From Phascolarctobacterium_A succinatutens_B (lineage in GTDB: Bacteria; Bacillota; Negativicutes; Acidaminococcales; Acidaminococcaceae), in contig NZ_CAUDZA010000028.1 of assembly GCF_958453765.1 (NCBI RefSeq), positions 1 to 31,510 on the forward strand: 31,510 bases of DNA, given 5' to 3'. The number at the start of each line of letters is the position of its first letter. The stretch's first letter is position 1. The notes under the pieces are model-generated. The model searched no databases. It was not told the origin of the DNA and saw only the letters and a list, made by a program, of their open reading frames with translations. The position numbers and the translations under genes are program-made. Positions 16,052 to 24,112 of this stretch are shown here, one piece after another.

Positions 16052-16552
16052 TTAATAAGATATATCTTCTTTTCTGATCCATTCATAAATCATCTTCATT
16101 ATAACTACAACAGGCCATACCAACAGCGCATTGCCTATAATATAGCCCAGGGAATCCCATAAATATGCAAAAAATATGCTCCAGCGTCCGCCACTGCGCA
16201 AAAGTTCCAGCCACCAGTAAACAAAACGCAGGATAAAAGTAATCGTCGCAATAGCGCTCATATGATAAAGATAATTATCCTTAAACACCTTTTCCTTTGT
16301 CAGGCCCACTATATAACCTACACAGATACGACTGAGAATATGGAAGCCAAAAATACCCACCGTCATTGCATCCTGCAGCAGTCCGGTGATACCGCCGACT
16401 ACCGCACCAGCTTTTTCGCCGCGCAGCAGCGCATATGCATATACCGCCAAAAGCAGCAAATCACAGGAAAGCCAGCCCGTATAATATACGGACATCGAAC
16501 CCTGCAGCAGCATTAAGAACAGAAACAGGACGGGCCAAATCAGTCTCCTCAT
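16052..16552 (-). CDS. mreD: Rod-shape-determining protein MreD
   Basis: A 166-residue polytopic membrane protein with about five hydrophobic segments, of the usual MreD size. It contains the family-type LLQDAMTVGIFGFHIL loop. It starts with an ATGA overlap on the mreC stop, so translation is coupled. It acts in the elongasome with MreB, MreC, PBP2 and RodA. Sequence conservation of MreD is low, so the call leans on topology and gene order. Confidence 0.92.
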   Translation of the reverse strand: MRRLIWPVLFLFLMLLQGSMSVYYTGWLSCDLLLLAVYAYALLRGEKAGAVVGGITGLLQDAMTVGIFGFHILSRICVGYIVGLTKEKVFKDNYLYHMSAIATITFILRFVYWWLELLRSGGRWSIFFAYLWDSLGYIIGNALLVWPVVVIMKMIYEWIRKEDISY

Positions 16553-17397
16553 TTTGCCTGTCCTCCCTGTAATACAATTTTCGCTTCCGGCGTAAAGCCA
16601 ACAATAACCAATACCTGTTCAACATCTGCAATATCAGCAGCAGGTACAATATCTGCTTCCTGCAGCAGACCTACACTATCCATATGAGTAGCAGTAACCT
16701 TACCGATAAGAATATCTGCTGGATGAGTGCCGCTATAACCGCTGGTAACGATAATATCGCCCTCACGCAGGCTTGCTTCGCGGTAAATATGCTCCAACAG
16801 CAGCTTATCCTTGCCGCTGACACCGCCGGCTACACCGACAGCACGTGAATCAGCGCGCAATACCCTAGCACCTACACGACAACGCGGAGAGGTGAGCAAA
16901 AGTACACGGGCATAATCATCATATACCTCGTCAACCACGCCTACCAAGCCGCCGTTTACTACAGCCATATCAGGTGCCAGGCCTCTGTCCTTACCGGCAG
17001 CGATATATATGCAGTCACGTAAATCGCCGAAGCTGCGGGCAATTACCTTTGCTGCTACAACCTTCTGCGATTTGTGCTGCTCCTTATACTCCAACAAGCC
17101 TCTCAGCTGCCTGTTTTCTGCATACATCGAAGCCATCTGGATATTGGCATTACGCAGCTCAATATTTTCTTGTTTCAGCTTTGCATTTTCGCTCTGCATT
17201 ACTGTCAGTGCCTTCCAATAGCCACGCACGCCATCACTGGCATTGCCTAACCCGGTCAGCATACTTTCTACCGGCAGCACTACTGCCGCCACCGCTCTGT
17301 TGACCAAAGGAAAACGGCTTCTGCCTGCTACGGCCATCGCCAGCATGGAAAACAGGACCAGAACAAACAGAACTACCAACATAACCTTCTTATTCAT
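16549..17397 (-). CDS. mreC: Rod-shape-determining protein MreC
   Basis: A 282-residue bitopic protein with a membrane segment at about 5-23, a coiled coil at about 65-105 (SENAKLKQENIELRNANIQM) and then the beta-barrel-rich periplasmic part with ARSFGDLRDCIYIAAGKDRG, VDEVYDDYARVLLLTSP and VTSGYSGTHPADILIGKV. It links cytoplasmic MreB to the periplasmic PBPs. It lies 13 nt downstream of mreB. Start ATG at 17397 with a weak AGGA upstream. Confidence 0.95.
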   Translation of the reverse strand: MNKKVMLVVLFVLVLFSMLAMAVAGRSRFPLVNRAVAAVVLPVESMLTGLGNASDGVRGYWKALTVMQSENAKLKQENIELRNANIQMASMYAENRQLRGLLEYKEQHKSQKVVAAKVIARSFGDLRDCIYIAAGKDRGLAPDMAVVNGGLVGVVDEVYDDYARVLLLTSPRCRVGARVLRADSRAVGVAGGVSGKDKLLLEHIYREASLREGDIIVTSGYSGTHPADILIGKVTATHMDSVGLLQEADIVPAADIADVEQVLVIVGFTPEAKIVLQGGQAK

Positions 17398-17410
17398 GCT
17401 GCATTCCTAC

Positions 17411-18454
17411 TTATTTAGAGGTCATAAAGCCTTTGCGGTAAATGTCAATATTTTCTACAGCAATACCGGTGCCGAGAGCAACACAGTTCAAAGCTTCATC
17501 GGACACGAATACCGGCATACCGGTTTCCTGAGAAATAAGTCTGTCCAGATTGCGCAGCATAGAGCTGCCGCCTGTCATAACAATGCCACGGTCCATAATA
17601 TCAGCGGACAGTTCAGGCGGTGTACGCTCCAAGGTGTTACGAACAGCGTCCACAATCATGCTTACAGGCTCGTTAACAGCTTCGCAAACATGGTTGGCAT
17701 TAACCTCTATACTCTTAGGCAGACCGCTGAGCAGGTCGCGGCCGCGAACTTCCATAACAGCAGGCTCGTCCACCTTCATAGCGGTACCGATTTCAATTTT
17801 AATATTTTCTGCTGTACGCTCACCGATAAACATATTAAAGGCTTTGCGGATATAACGTACAATAGCACTGTCGATAGCATCGCCGCCGCAGCGTACGCTC
17901 TTGCTGACAACAATGCCGCCCAGAGAAATTACGGCAACCTCACAGGTGCCGCCGCCGATATCAACAACCATGCTACCGGTTGCTTCCTGTACAGGCAAGC
18001 CTGCACCGATTGCTGCCGCCATCGGTTCTTCAATCAAGTAAGCCTCACGCGCACCTGCTTCAATAGTAGCATCAACAACTGCACGCTTTTCTACTTCGGT
18101 AACACCGGAAGGCACACCAACCAGAATACGCGGACGTACAAAGGTACGGTTGCCCATAGCCTGCTTAATAAAATATTTCAGCATAGACTGAGTAATTTCA
18201 TAGTCGGCAATAACGCCATCCTTCATCGGACGGATAGCGACAATGTTACCGGGAGTACGGCCAATCATTCTCTTAGCCTCCGCACCGATTGCCAGTACCT
18301 CGTTAGTGTCCTTTTCAACAGCTACTACCGACGGTTCGCGGATAATAATACCCTTATCCTTGCAATGCACCAGCGTATTTGCAGTGCCCAAATCTATACC
18401 CATGTCATCCGACATATTGTTAAAAATACTGATATTAGGGAAAGTAAACTTCAT
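17411..18454 (-). CDS. mreB: Actin-like rod-shape protein MreB
   Basis: A 347-residue bacterial actin that forms membrane-attached filaments organising cell-wall elongation. Nucleotide motifs are present: phosphate-1 GIDLGTANTLVH (about 20-31), phosphate-2 VVDIGGGTCEVAVISLGG (about 160-177) and the adenosine site MTGGSSMLRNLDRLI (about 294-308). The N-terminal FPNISIFNNM may be the membrane-binding segment. SD TAGGAGG precedes the ATG. Its position between radC and mreC is the standard arrangement. Confidence 0.97.
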   Translation of the reverse strand: MKFTFPNISIFNNMSDDMGIDLGTANTLVHCKDKGIIIREPSVVAVEKDTNEVLAIGAEAKRMIGRTPGNIVAIRPMKDGVIADYEITQSMLKYFIKQAMGNRTFVRPRILVGVPSGVTEVEKRAVVDATIEAGAREAYLIEEPMAAAIGAGLPVQEATGSMVVDIGGGTCEVAVISLGGIVVSKSVRCGGDAIDSAIVRYIRKAFNMFIGERTAENIKIEIGTAMKVDEPAVMEVRGRDLLSGLPKSIEVNANHVCEAVNEPVSMIVDAVRNTLERTPPELSADIMDRGIVMTGGSSMLRNLDRLISQETGMPVFVSDEALNCVALGTGIAVENIDIYRKGFMTSK

Positions 18455-18468
18455 TTCCGACTATCCTC

Positions 18469-19227
18469 CTAAACTTCTAATGCTCCATCTTCCTGAAAGC
18501 TGTAATAAGCACCGTCCCCGATAATCAGATGGTCCAGAAGCGGAATCCCCAACGTTTGTCCTGCCGCCAGCAAAACAGCTGTCAGCTGCCTGTCCTCAAT
18601 GCTTGGCATCGGATCACCCGATGGATGATTATGTGCCACGCAGATAGAGGCTGCATGCTGCAGAATCGCCGGCAGAAATACCTCACGCGGATGCACCACC
18701 GAGTTGGTCAGCGAACCCTCTGATACCAGCTCTGTGCCTATTACTTTATTCTTACTGTTCAACAAAATTACTAAAAATTGTTCCTTTGTGGCATAACGCA
18801 GGCGTGGCATCAAAAATGCCGCACCATCCTGCGGACAGCCAAAATGGATTTTATCCAAAGGGCGGGCCGACGCAATACGTCTGCCTATTTCCAGAGCTGC
18901 CAAAACTGTTGCTGCCTTGGCCTGCCCCATACCCTTGATTTGCATAAGCTCATTTAAGTCCCTCACTCCTGCCAGACGCCTGTACAGGCCTCCGTCAGCT
19001 GTGAGCTCCTTAGCAATCTCCAACGCTGATTTTTGCGCAGTGCCTGTGCGCAACAATATTGCCAGCAGCTCCGCATCCGTCAGCGCTTCCACTCCACGCA
19101 GAAAAAGCTTTTCCCGTGGTCTGTCCTCTAAGGGAAGATTTTTAATACTTTCTTTGTTTGTTGTTTTGTCGATACTACTAAAATCACTGCAAAAATCGCA
19201 GGTCCTGCTTACCGCAGGATTAGTCAC
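18469..19227 (-). CDS. radC: RadC family JAB1/MPN-domain protein
   Basis: A 252-residue protein with an N-terminal helix-hairpin-helix-like region and a C-terminal MPN/JAMM domain. The zinc motif is VAHNHPSGDPMPSIEDRQ. The biological role of RadC is unsettled, and the old link to DNA repair is weak. The GTG start at 19227 has GAGGAG 9 nt upstream. It gives a ~28-residue extension with a CDFC pair before the normal family start (IKNLPLEDRPREKL), which may or may not be translated. Gene order maf-radC-mreB is classic for Firmicutes. Confidence 0.93.
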   Translation of the reverse strand: MTNPAVSRTCDFCSDFSSIDKTTNKESIKNLPLEDRPREKLFLRGVEALTDAELLAILLRTGTAQKSALEIAKELTADGGLYRRLAGVRDLNELMQIKGMGQAKAATVLAALEIGRRIASARPLDKIHFGCPQDGAAFLMPRLRYATKEQFLVILLNSKNKVIGTELVSEGSLTNSVVHPREVFLPAILQHAASICVAHNHPSGDPMPSIEDRQLTAVLLAAGQTLGIPLLDHLIIGDGAYYSFQEDGALEV

Positions 19228-19240
19228 TCTTCATAGCTCC

Positions 19241-19801
19241 TCATACTCCCAATCTTTGCATCATTAAGTACAACAATGACAACGGCAGGCCTACAACATT
19301 GTTATAGCAGCCATTGATTTTTTCCACCAGGACAGCACCTCTGCCCTGAATGCCATAGGCTCCTGCCTTATCCATAGGCTCGCCTGTAGCAATATAAGCA
19401 TCTATTTCTTCAGCAGTCAGCTGCCGAAAGCTTACATCAGTAACGCACACCTCGGACATCTTTTGTCCCTTATAACATACAGCAACGCCTGTCATAACCT
19501 GATGTGTACGTCCGGACAAACGCTGCAGCATAGCCTTAGCAGCTGCTGCATCCTGCGGCTTGCCCAAAATAACATTATCAATTACTACGATTGTATCTGC
19601 AGCAATTACAGGAAGCTCATCTCCCATTTTTGCTGCTACAGCGGCGCATTTGCCGGCTGCGTTATGCAAAGCAACCTCCTGCGCCTGGCTGGCAGTGCCG
19701 CTGCCTTCGGCAAAATCAGCCGGACAAACCAACGGAGTAATACCTATTTGCTGCAGCAGCGCCTGTCTGCGCGGAGAAGCTGATGCTAAAATAACCTTCA
19801 T
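19241..19801 (-). CDS. maf: Maf-type nucleoside triphosphate pyrophosphatase
   Basis: A 186-residue house-cleaning NTP pyrophosphatase that removes dTTP/UTP-like or modified nucleotides. Family motifs are ASASPRRQALLQQIG at the N-terminus, VIAADTIVVIDNVILGKP (catalytic Asp) around 66-83, LSGRTHQVMTGVAV and the GAYGIQGRGAVLVEKI stretch near 147. Length is typical. SD AAAGGAAT lies upstream of the ATG. It is 13 nt from radC. Confidence 0.95.
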   Translation of the reverse strand: MKVILASASPRRQALLQQIGITPLVCPADFAEGSGTASQAQEVALHNAAGKCAAVAAKMGDELPVIAADTIVVIDNVILGKPQDAAAAKAMLQRLSGRTHQVMTGVAVCYKGQKMSEVCVTDVSFRQLTAEEIDAYIATGEPMDKAGAYGIQGRGAVLVEKINGCYNNVVGLPLSLLYLMMQRLGV

Positions 19802-19809
19802 GCTTCAGC

Positions 19810-20235
19810 CTATTCCTTTTTACCCATATCAATAACAATCTTCGGCTGCTGGATTTCAAAAATAACAGCCTGCTTGCCTTCGCGTACCGCATCACGTTTA
19901 AAAATACGTGCATAGTTTACGGTTACCAAAAGCCACAAAACAATACAGGCAGCGATAAACGGCAATTCATCCATATGGAAGAATGTAGCCATGCTGTGTC
20001 CGCAGGCAACACCTGCAAGAATACCTGCCACCGGCAGGCCGTAAATAACCAGCTTAGCCTTGCGTTGGTCAAAATCGCGGTATTCCGCACCTACTACATC
20101 GCCGGCCTTAGCACCTACCGGGTTCCAGCAATCTATGTATTTAGGCAGGCCTGTCAGTTCGCTTTCAGCTTTATCAACCTTTACCTCAGCGCGCTCGCCC
20201 TGCTTTTTAACAATAATACCTCTAATTTCTGCCAT
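19810..20235 (-). CDS. RseC/MucC-like membrane protein
   Basis: 141 residues from the ATG at 20235, which has GAGGAAGGA 9 nt upstream. A TTG further up (20259) precedes that ribosome site and is rejected. The N-terminal half is a small beta-type soluble domain (GIIVKKQGERAEVKVDK). Two membrane segments follow (about 68-88 and 98-118), then a short basic tail. This layout matches the RseC/SoxR-reducing-system family, but the usual N-terminal cysteines of RseC are missing and no rnf genes are near. It follows the 96-residue gene by about 30 nt and precedes maf by 8 nt. Confidence 0.55.
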   Translation of the reverse strand: MAEIRGIIVKKQGERAEVKVDKAESELTGLPKYIDCWNPVGAKAGDVVGAEYRDFDQRKAKLVIYGLPVAGILAGVACGHSMATFFHMDELPFIAACIVLWLLVTVNYARIFKRDAVREGKQAVIFEIQQPKIVIDMGKKE

Positions 20236-20268
20236 TGAAGCAAATCCTTCCTCTACCAAATATTTAGC

Positions 20269-20559
20269 TTAATAAGCGTGTACGAAAATATACCAATAGC
20301 CAAAGCCGAAAACTACGCCGTAAATTGCCAGGAAAACAAGAACGCCTTGCCAGCATACAGGATAACCGAAGTTGATATCCTCGCCGAAAATACCACGGCG
20401 GTTAAAAAAAGTATATTTTTTACGTTTTCTGAACCACGCCAATTTGTTATCGGGGCCAACTAGCTTGGCAATCAGATAAATGTAAATAAAAGAACCAAAA
20501 AATATTTGCATAACGCGGGCGCAGACAACCACCGGTTCTACGTTAGCTATAGTTTCCAT
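20269..20559 (-). CDS. Small two-helix membrane protein, unknown function
   Basis: A 96-residue protein with two hydrophobic segments (about 10-33 and 70-92) joined by a basic loop (FRKRKKYTFFNRR). I recognise no family. SD AGGAGG lies 10 nt before the ATG at 20559. Tight spacing on both sides places it in the block between proA and maf, with the RseC-like and PH-like membrane proteins. A shared envelope role is plausible but unproven. Confidence 0.65.
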   Translation of the reverse strand: METIANVEPVVVCARVMQIFFGSFIYIYLIAKLVGPDNKLAWFRKRKKYTFFNRRGIFGEDINFGYPVCWQGVLVFLAIYGVVFGFGYWYIFVHAY

Positions 20560-20594
20560 ATCTCAAAGCCTCCTATATCAAAAACAATCATCAA

Positions 20595-21101
20595 TTAAAG
20601 CTGAATAAATTTATCCGGCATTTCCTTACGCAATACACGGACAAACTCATCACTGGATTTAAACAGCAAACCCGCCAGCTTATTTTTCTTGCCTTCGGTA
20701 AACACCAGCAAGCGCTGCGGATTTTCATCAAGTGAATTATAGCGATGGATGTAATGCTTAATCGCTGTTTTACGGAAAAAGCTCTTTACATATTTATCGG
20801 TAAAGCTTTCTGTACGGGTCAGGTCAACAACATAACTGCGTTTAATAAATCCTAAGCCGTGGCTGATTACCTCAAGCTTCATATCCTTGTAGAGTATCAG
20901 AGTATAGCCAAAGGCTACACGCCAAATCCACAGAGCCAAAAGCACTGTATCCATACCCCAGCCCAGCATATCAAAGCGTCTATGTTCCTGCAGCCAGGTC
21001 CATTCATGCCAATAAAGGCTCGCAATCATCAGCAAGGCAATCACTGCAAAGATTTTTCTTTGCGTACTTGTTCCAGATTCTTCACGATACAATTCTTCCA
21101 A
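20595..21101 (-). CDS. Membrane protein with PH-like cytoplasmic domain, unknown function
   Basis: A 168-residue protein with two membrane segments (about 15-33 and 45-68) followed by a ~95-residue domain resembling bacterial PH domains (MKLEVISHGLGFIKRSYVVD, then a basic middle part). I do not recognise a named family. The start is TTG at 21101 with GGAGGG 7 nt upstream. The next in-frame ATG is well inside the protein. It is the first gene after the 316-nt gap downstream of proA. Confidence 0.65.
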   Translation of the reverse strand: MEELYREESGTSTQRKIFAVIALLMIASLYWHEWTWLQEHRRFDMLGWGMDTVLLALWIWRVAFGYTLILYKDMKLEVISHGLGFIKRSYVVDLTRTESFTDKYVKSFFRKTAIKHYIHRYNSLDENPQRLLVFTEGKKNKLAGLLFKSSDEFVRVLRKEMPDKFIQL

Positions 21102-21160
21102 AAGAGTTCCCTCCAGCTTTCTAAATTGTGCAATAGCAACAAAGCAATCTTATCCAATTA

Positions 21161-21166
21161 ATTATA
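21161..21166 (-). promoter_or_regulatory. Probable -10 box upstream of the PH-like gene
   Basis: A perfect minus-strand TATAAT lies about 60 nt before the TTG start. No good -35 is found at 16-18 bp, so the promoter call is tentative. If real, it would serve the membrane-protein/maf/radC/mre run. Confidence 0.35.
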
Positions 21167-21256
21167 TCAAATTTTACACTTAAAGCATATACCTCAGGCA
21201 ATAAAAATCGGTGCAAAAATGTGAAATTTACCTGCATCAGACAGCTTTCCTGCAAA

Positions 21257-21295
21257 AGCAAAACACCGCTTCGCCGGCTTACGCCATTGAAGCGG
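21257..21295 (-). terminator. Probable terminator after proA
   Basis: CCGCTTC (21266-21272) pairs with GAAGCGG (21289-21295) across a 16-nt loop. On the minus strand it is followed by TGTTTTGCTTTT. It is weaker than the other terminators here. The rest of the 316-nt gap holds one small palindrome (21310-21328) and a -10-like box. Nothing else is seen. Confidence 0.45.
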
Positions 21296-21309
21296 GTTTC
21301 AATAAGTAT

Positions 21310-21328
21310 TATGCTTTATTAAAGCATA
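21310..21328. repeat. 9-bp palindrome downstream of proA
   Basis: TATGCTTTA and its exact complement TAAAGCATA are separated by one base. It lies in the noncoding gap about 90 nt past the proA stop. It has no T tract of its own, and its role is unknown. Confidence 0.4.
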
Positions 21329-21417
21329 GCATCTGATATTACGTCAGCCTTAAGTAACATCTGTCATCCCTGAGGTTTTTCATTGCTAACCATTCAGCAA
21401 CTTAAGTACATGAGAGC

Positions 21418-22674
21418 CTATTTGCGCACCTGACCATTACCGTTAATCAGGTACTTCGTACTCGTAAGCTCCGGCAGTGCCATCGGTCCGCGTGCATGCA
21501 GCTTTTGTGTGCTGATGCCGATTTCCGCACCGAAGCCGAATTCGTTGCCGTCGGTAAAACGGGTAGAAGCATTGACGTAAACAGCAGCAGCATCCACGGT
21601 ATATTGGAAAATCTGTGCCGCCTGATAATTATCGGTAACAATACATTCGCTGTGACCGGTGCCGTATTTGGCAATATGTGCCATAGCTTCCTCAATGCTG
21701 TCCACAATCTTTACGGAAAGGCGCAAATCGCCGTATTCCGTAGACCAGTCTTCTTCAGTTGCCGGATGCACCTGACCGCTGTACTCCTGAACAGCCTTGT
21801 CACCGCGTATTTCTACGGCAGAGGAATTATACATCATCAGCATCATCGGCAAGAATTTATCCGCAATATCCTTGTGCACCAGCAGTGTTTCCATTGCATT
21901 GCATACTGAAGGACGCTGTACCTTGGCATTGAAGGCAATCTTCATCGCCATCTCCACATTAGCATCCTTGTCCACATAGGTATGACATACGCCCGCACCT
22001 GTTTCGATAACCGGCACGCTGGCATTACGCACCACCGCCTGAATCAGCCCGGCACCGCCGCGAGGAATAACCACGTCGACAAGGCCATTCATATGGATTA
22101 AATCCTGCACAGCCTGTCTGTCACTGGTATCAATAAACTGAATAGAGCCCGCAGGAATGCCTGCACCCTCCGCAGCCTGCGCCAAAATCGCAGCAACAGT
22201 TTTATTGGACTCCATCGCCTCACTGCCGCCCTTAAGGATAACAGCATTGCCGGACTTCAGGCACAGGCCTGCGGCATCCGCCGTAACGTTGGGACGTGCC
22301 TCGTAAATAATACCGATAACACCCAAGGGAACGCGAATTTTAGTAATATGCAGACCGTTAGGCAGAGTTTTACCGTCAATAACATTACCAACAGGGTCAG
22401 CCAGGCCTGCTACCTGACGCAGGCCGTCAGCCATACCGCTGATGCGCTCGGCAGTCAGCTTCAGACGGTCCAGCATTGAGCTTTTCATGCCCTTGGCTGC
22501 AGCAGCAGTCATATCACGCTCATTCGCAGCTAAAATTTCAGACTGTTGTGCCTCAAGCGCAGCAGCCATCGCCAAAAGTGCCGCATTCTTAACTGCGGTA
22601 GAAGTAACGGCAAGCTTTGCTGCAGCCTGCTTTGCAGCCTGCGCCTTAGCCTTCACCAGTTCATACGTTGCCAT
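21418..22674 (-). CDS. proA: Glutamate-5-semialdehyde dehydrogenase (gamma-glutamyl phosphate reductase)
   Basis: A 418-residue NADPH-dependent enzyme, second step of proline synthesis: gamma-glutamyl phosphate to glutamate semialdehyde. Family stretches are VPLGVIGIIYEARPNVTADA, NAVILKGGSEAMESN and the catalytic cysteine in PSVCNAMETLLV. The C-terminus has RFTDGNEFGFGAEIGIST. ATG 22674 is preferred over a GTG 9 nt upstream that abuts the ribosome site. It lies 15 nt after proB. Confidence 0.96.
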   Translation of the reverse strand: MATYELVKAKAQAAKQAAAKLAVTSTAVKNAALLAMAAALEAQQSEILAANERDMTAAAAKGMKSSMLDRLKLTAERISGMADGLRQVAGLADPVGNVIDGKTLPNGLHITKIRVPLGVIGIIYEARPNVTADAAGLCLKSGNAVILKGGSEAMESNKTVAAILAQAAEGAGIPAGSIQFIDTSDRQAVQDLIHMNGLVDVVIPRGGAGLIQAVVRNASVPVIETGAGVCHTYVDKDANVEMAMKIAFNAKVQRPSVCNAMETLLVHKDIADKFLPMMLMMYNSSAVEIRGDKAVQEYSGQVHPATEEDWSTEYGDLRLSVKIVDSIEEAMAHIAKYGTGHSECIVTDNYQAAQIFQYTVDAAAVYVNASTRFTDGNEFGFGAEIGISTQKLHARGPMALPELTSTKYLINGNGQVRK

Positions 22675-22689
22675 AATCCTCACCCTGCC

Positions 22690-23829
22690 TTATAAAATAA
22701 CCAGGTCATCGCGGTGGATAACCTCATCAAAATTTTTATGTCCCAGAATATTTGCAATCTCGCCGGAATTGCAGCCCTTAATCTGCTCCAGCTCGGCAGA
22801 AGAATAATGCACTAAACCACGCGCCAGCTCATGCGCATCCTTATCGATAACGCTCACCGTACTACCCGGCAAAAATTCACCCTGCACGGCAAACACGCCT
22901 GCTGGCAGAATGCTGCAGCCGCCGGCCTTGCGGATAGCCTTGGCGCAACCATCATCCACAACAATACTGCCGGCAATCTTGGCACCAAAGGCCAGCCAGC
23001 GCTTGCGGAACTGCAGACGGTTTTCACGGCTCACGAACAAGGTTCCCAGCTCTTCACCCTGCAGCACACGGGTAATGGCATTCTTTTCGGTACCGCTGGC
23101 AATTACCAGATGAATACCGCTGCTTGTCGCAGCCTTGGCAGCCTGAATCTTAGTCGCCATACCGCCTGTACCGCGGGCAGAGCCGACACCGCCGGCACTT
23201 GCCTCAATCTCCGGAGTGATTTCCGCAACCTCAGGCACAATAACCGCATCGGGATGCGTTTGCGGATTAGCTGTATACAGGCCGTCAACATCAGAAAGAA
23301 TGATAACAAGGTCAGCATCCACAATGCCTGCAACAAGAGCAGACATATTATCGTTATCGCCGATTTTAAGCTCATCAAGTGCCACAACGTCATTTTCGTT
23401 GACGATAGGGATAACACACTGACGCATCAGCTCCATAAAGGTATTACGCGTATTTGTATAACGATGGCGGTCAATGGCCTCCGTTTTGGTAATCAGCACC
23501 TGCGCCACGATCTGACCGTAATCGGCAAAGAATTTTTCGTAGGTGTGCATAAGAACGCCCTGACCTACGGCAGCAGCGGCCTGCTTGCCGGGAATAGTTT
23601 TAGGCTTGCCCGGCAAGCCCATACGGTCCACGCCCACAGCCACAGCACCGCTGGTTACCAGAATCATTTCCTTGCCCTGATTCTGCAAATCACTGATTTC
23701 GCGCGCTAAGCGGTCAATCTGACTAAAATTGCGCTTGCCGTTGGCATAGGTAATCGTACTCGTACCAACCTTAATGACAATACGCTTAGCCTTTTTTAAA
23801 GCCTCACGGCTTGTTTCATTGTTTAACAT
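22690..23829 (-). CDS. proB: Glutamate 5-kinase with PUA domain
   Basis: A 379-residue enzyme for the first step of proline synthesis (ATP + glutamate to gamma-glutamyl phosphate). An amino-acid-kinase domain covers about 1-260 with VIKVGTSTI (about 18-26), LVTSGAVAVGVDRMGLPG, IPIVNENDVVALDE and the nucleotide loop SDVDGLYTANP. A C-terminal PUA domain (about 285-365) contains GGCSILPAGVFAVQGEF. Proline feedback acts on the kinase domain in homologues. GAGGGG is close to the ATG. Forms a unit with proA. Confidence 0.96.
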   Translation of the reverse strand: MLNNETSREALKKAKRIVIKVGTSTITYANGKRNFSQIDRLAREISDLQNQGKEMILVTSGAVAVGVDRMGLPGKPKTIPGKQAAAAVGQGVLMHTYEKFFADYGQIVAQVLITKTEAIDRHRYTNTRNTFMELMRQCVIPIVNENDVVALDELKIGDNDNMSALVAGIVDADLVIILSDVDGLYTANPQTHPDAVIVPEVAEITPEIEASAGGVGSARGTGGMATKIQAAKAATSSGIHLVIASGTEKNAITRVLQGEELGTLFVSRENRLQFRKRWLAFGAKIAGSIVVDDGCAKAIRKAGGCSILPAGVFAVQGEFLPGSTVSVIDKDAHELARGLVHYSSAELEQIKGCNSGEIANILGHKNFDEVIHRDDLVIL

Positions 23830-23885
23830 TTCCCCTCACCTGCAGTTCTAGTTTTTTATTTTGTGCGTTAGCCGCAATATATCCC

Positions 23886-23990
23886 TTTCACCAAGGGCGC
23901 AGAGAATGTGTCGGATGCTAAATGAAATTGACGACGGCGTACTCCTCGTACGTCGAGGAAATTTCATGACGCAGACGATACGTTATATGC
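23886..23990. repeat. Structured intergenic repeat, copy 1
   Basis: First of two tandem direct copies with 115-bp period in the obgE-proB gap. It forms an imperfect palindrome from 23907 to 23982: an outer 12-nt stem, a 3-nt internal loop on each side, an exact 8-bp inner stem (ATGAAATT at 23922-23929 with AATTTCAT at 23960-23967) and a bulged GTAC-tipped apex. It resembles ERIC/REP-type elements in design but not in sequence. Confidence 0.8.
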
Positions 23991-24000
23991 AATACGTCTT

Positions 24001-24105
24001 TTTCGCCAAGGACGCAGAGAATGTATCGGATGCTAAATGAAGTCGACGACGGCGTACTTCATGTACGTCGAGGAGACTTCATGACGCAGACGGTGCATTA
24101 TCTGC
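24001..24105. repeat. Structured intergenic repeat, copy 2
   Basis: Second copy, 115 bp from the first. The inner stem is ATGAAGTC (24037-24044) with GACTTCAT (24075-24082), so two A-T pairs of copy 1 have become G-C pairs on both arms. The outer stem (24022-24033 with 24086-24097) also keeps pairing through wobble exchanges. It ends 8 nt before the obgE stop codon on the opposite side. Confidence 0.8.
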
Positions 24106-24112
24106 GTACTCA

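Noticed and set aside
17243..18472. 409-codon plus-strand open frame opposite mreB and mreC
   Set aside because: Antisense shadow of two conserved genes. The product is low-complexity, rich in His, Asn and Thr, and matches no family.
22831..23709. 292-codon plus-strand open frame opposite proB
   Set aside because: Antisense to glutamate 5-kinase with no domain or start signal.
23886..24105. CRISPR array
   Set aside because: Only two units, each a long palindrome with 115-bp period and diverged arms. There are no short identical repeats with unique spacers and no cas genes.
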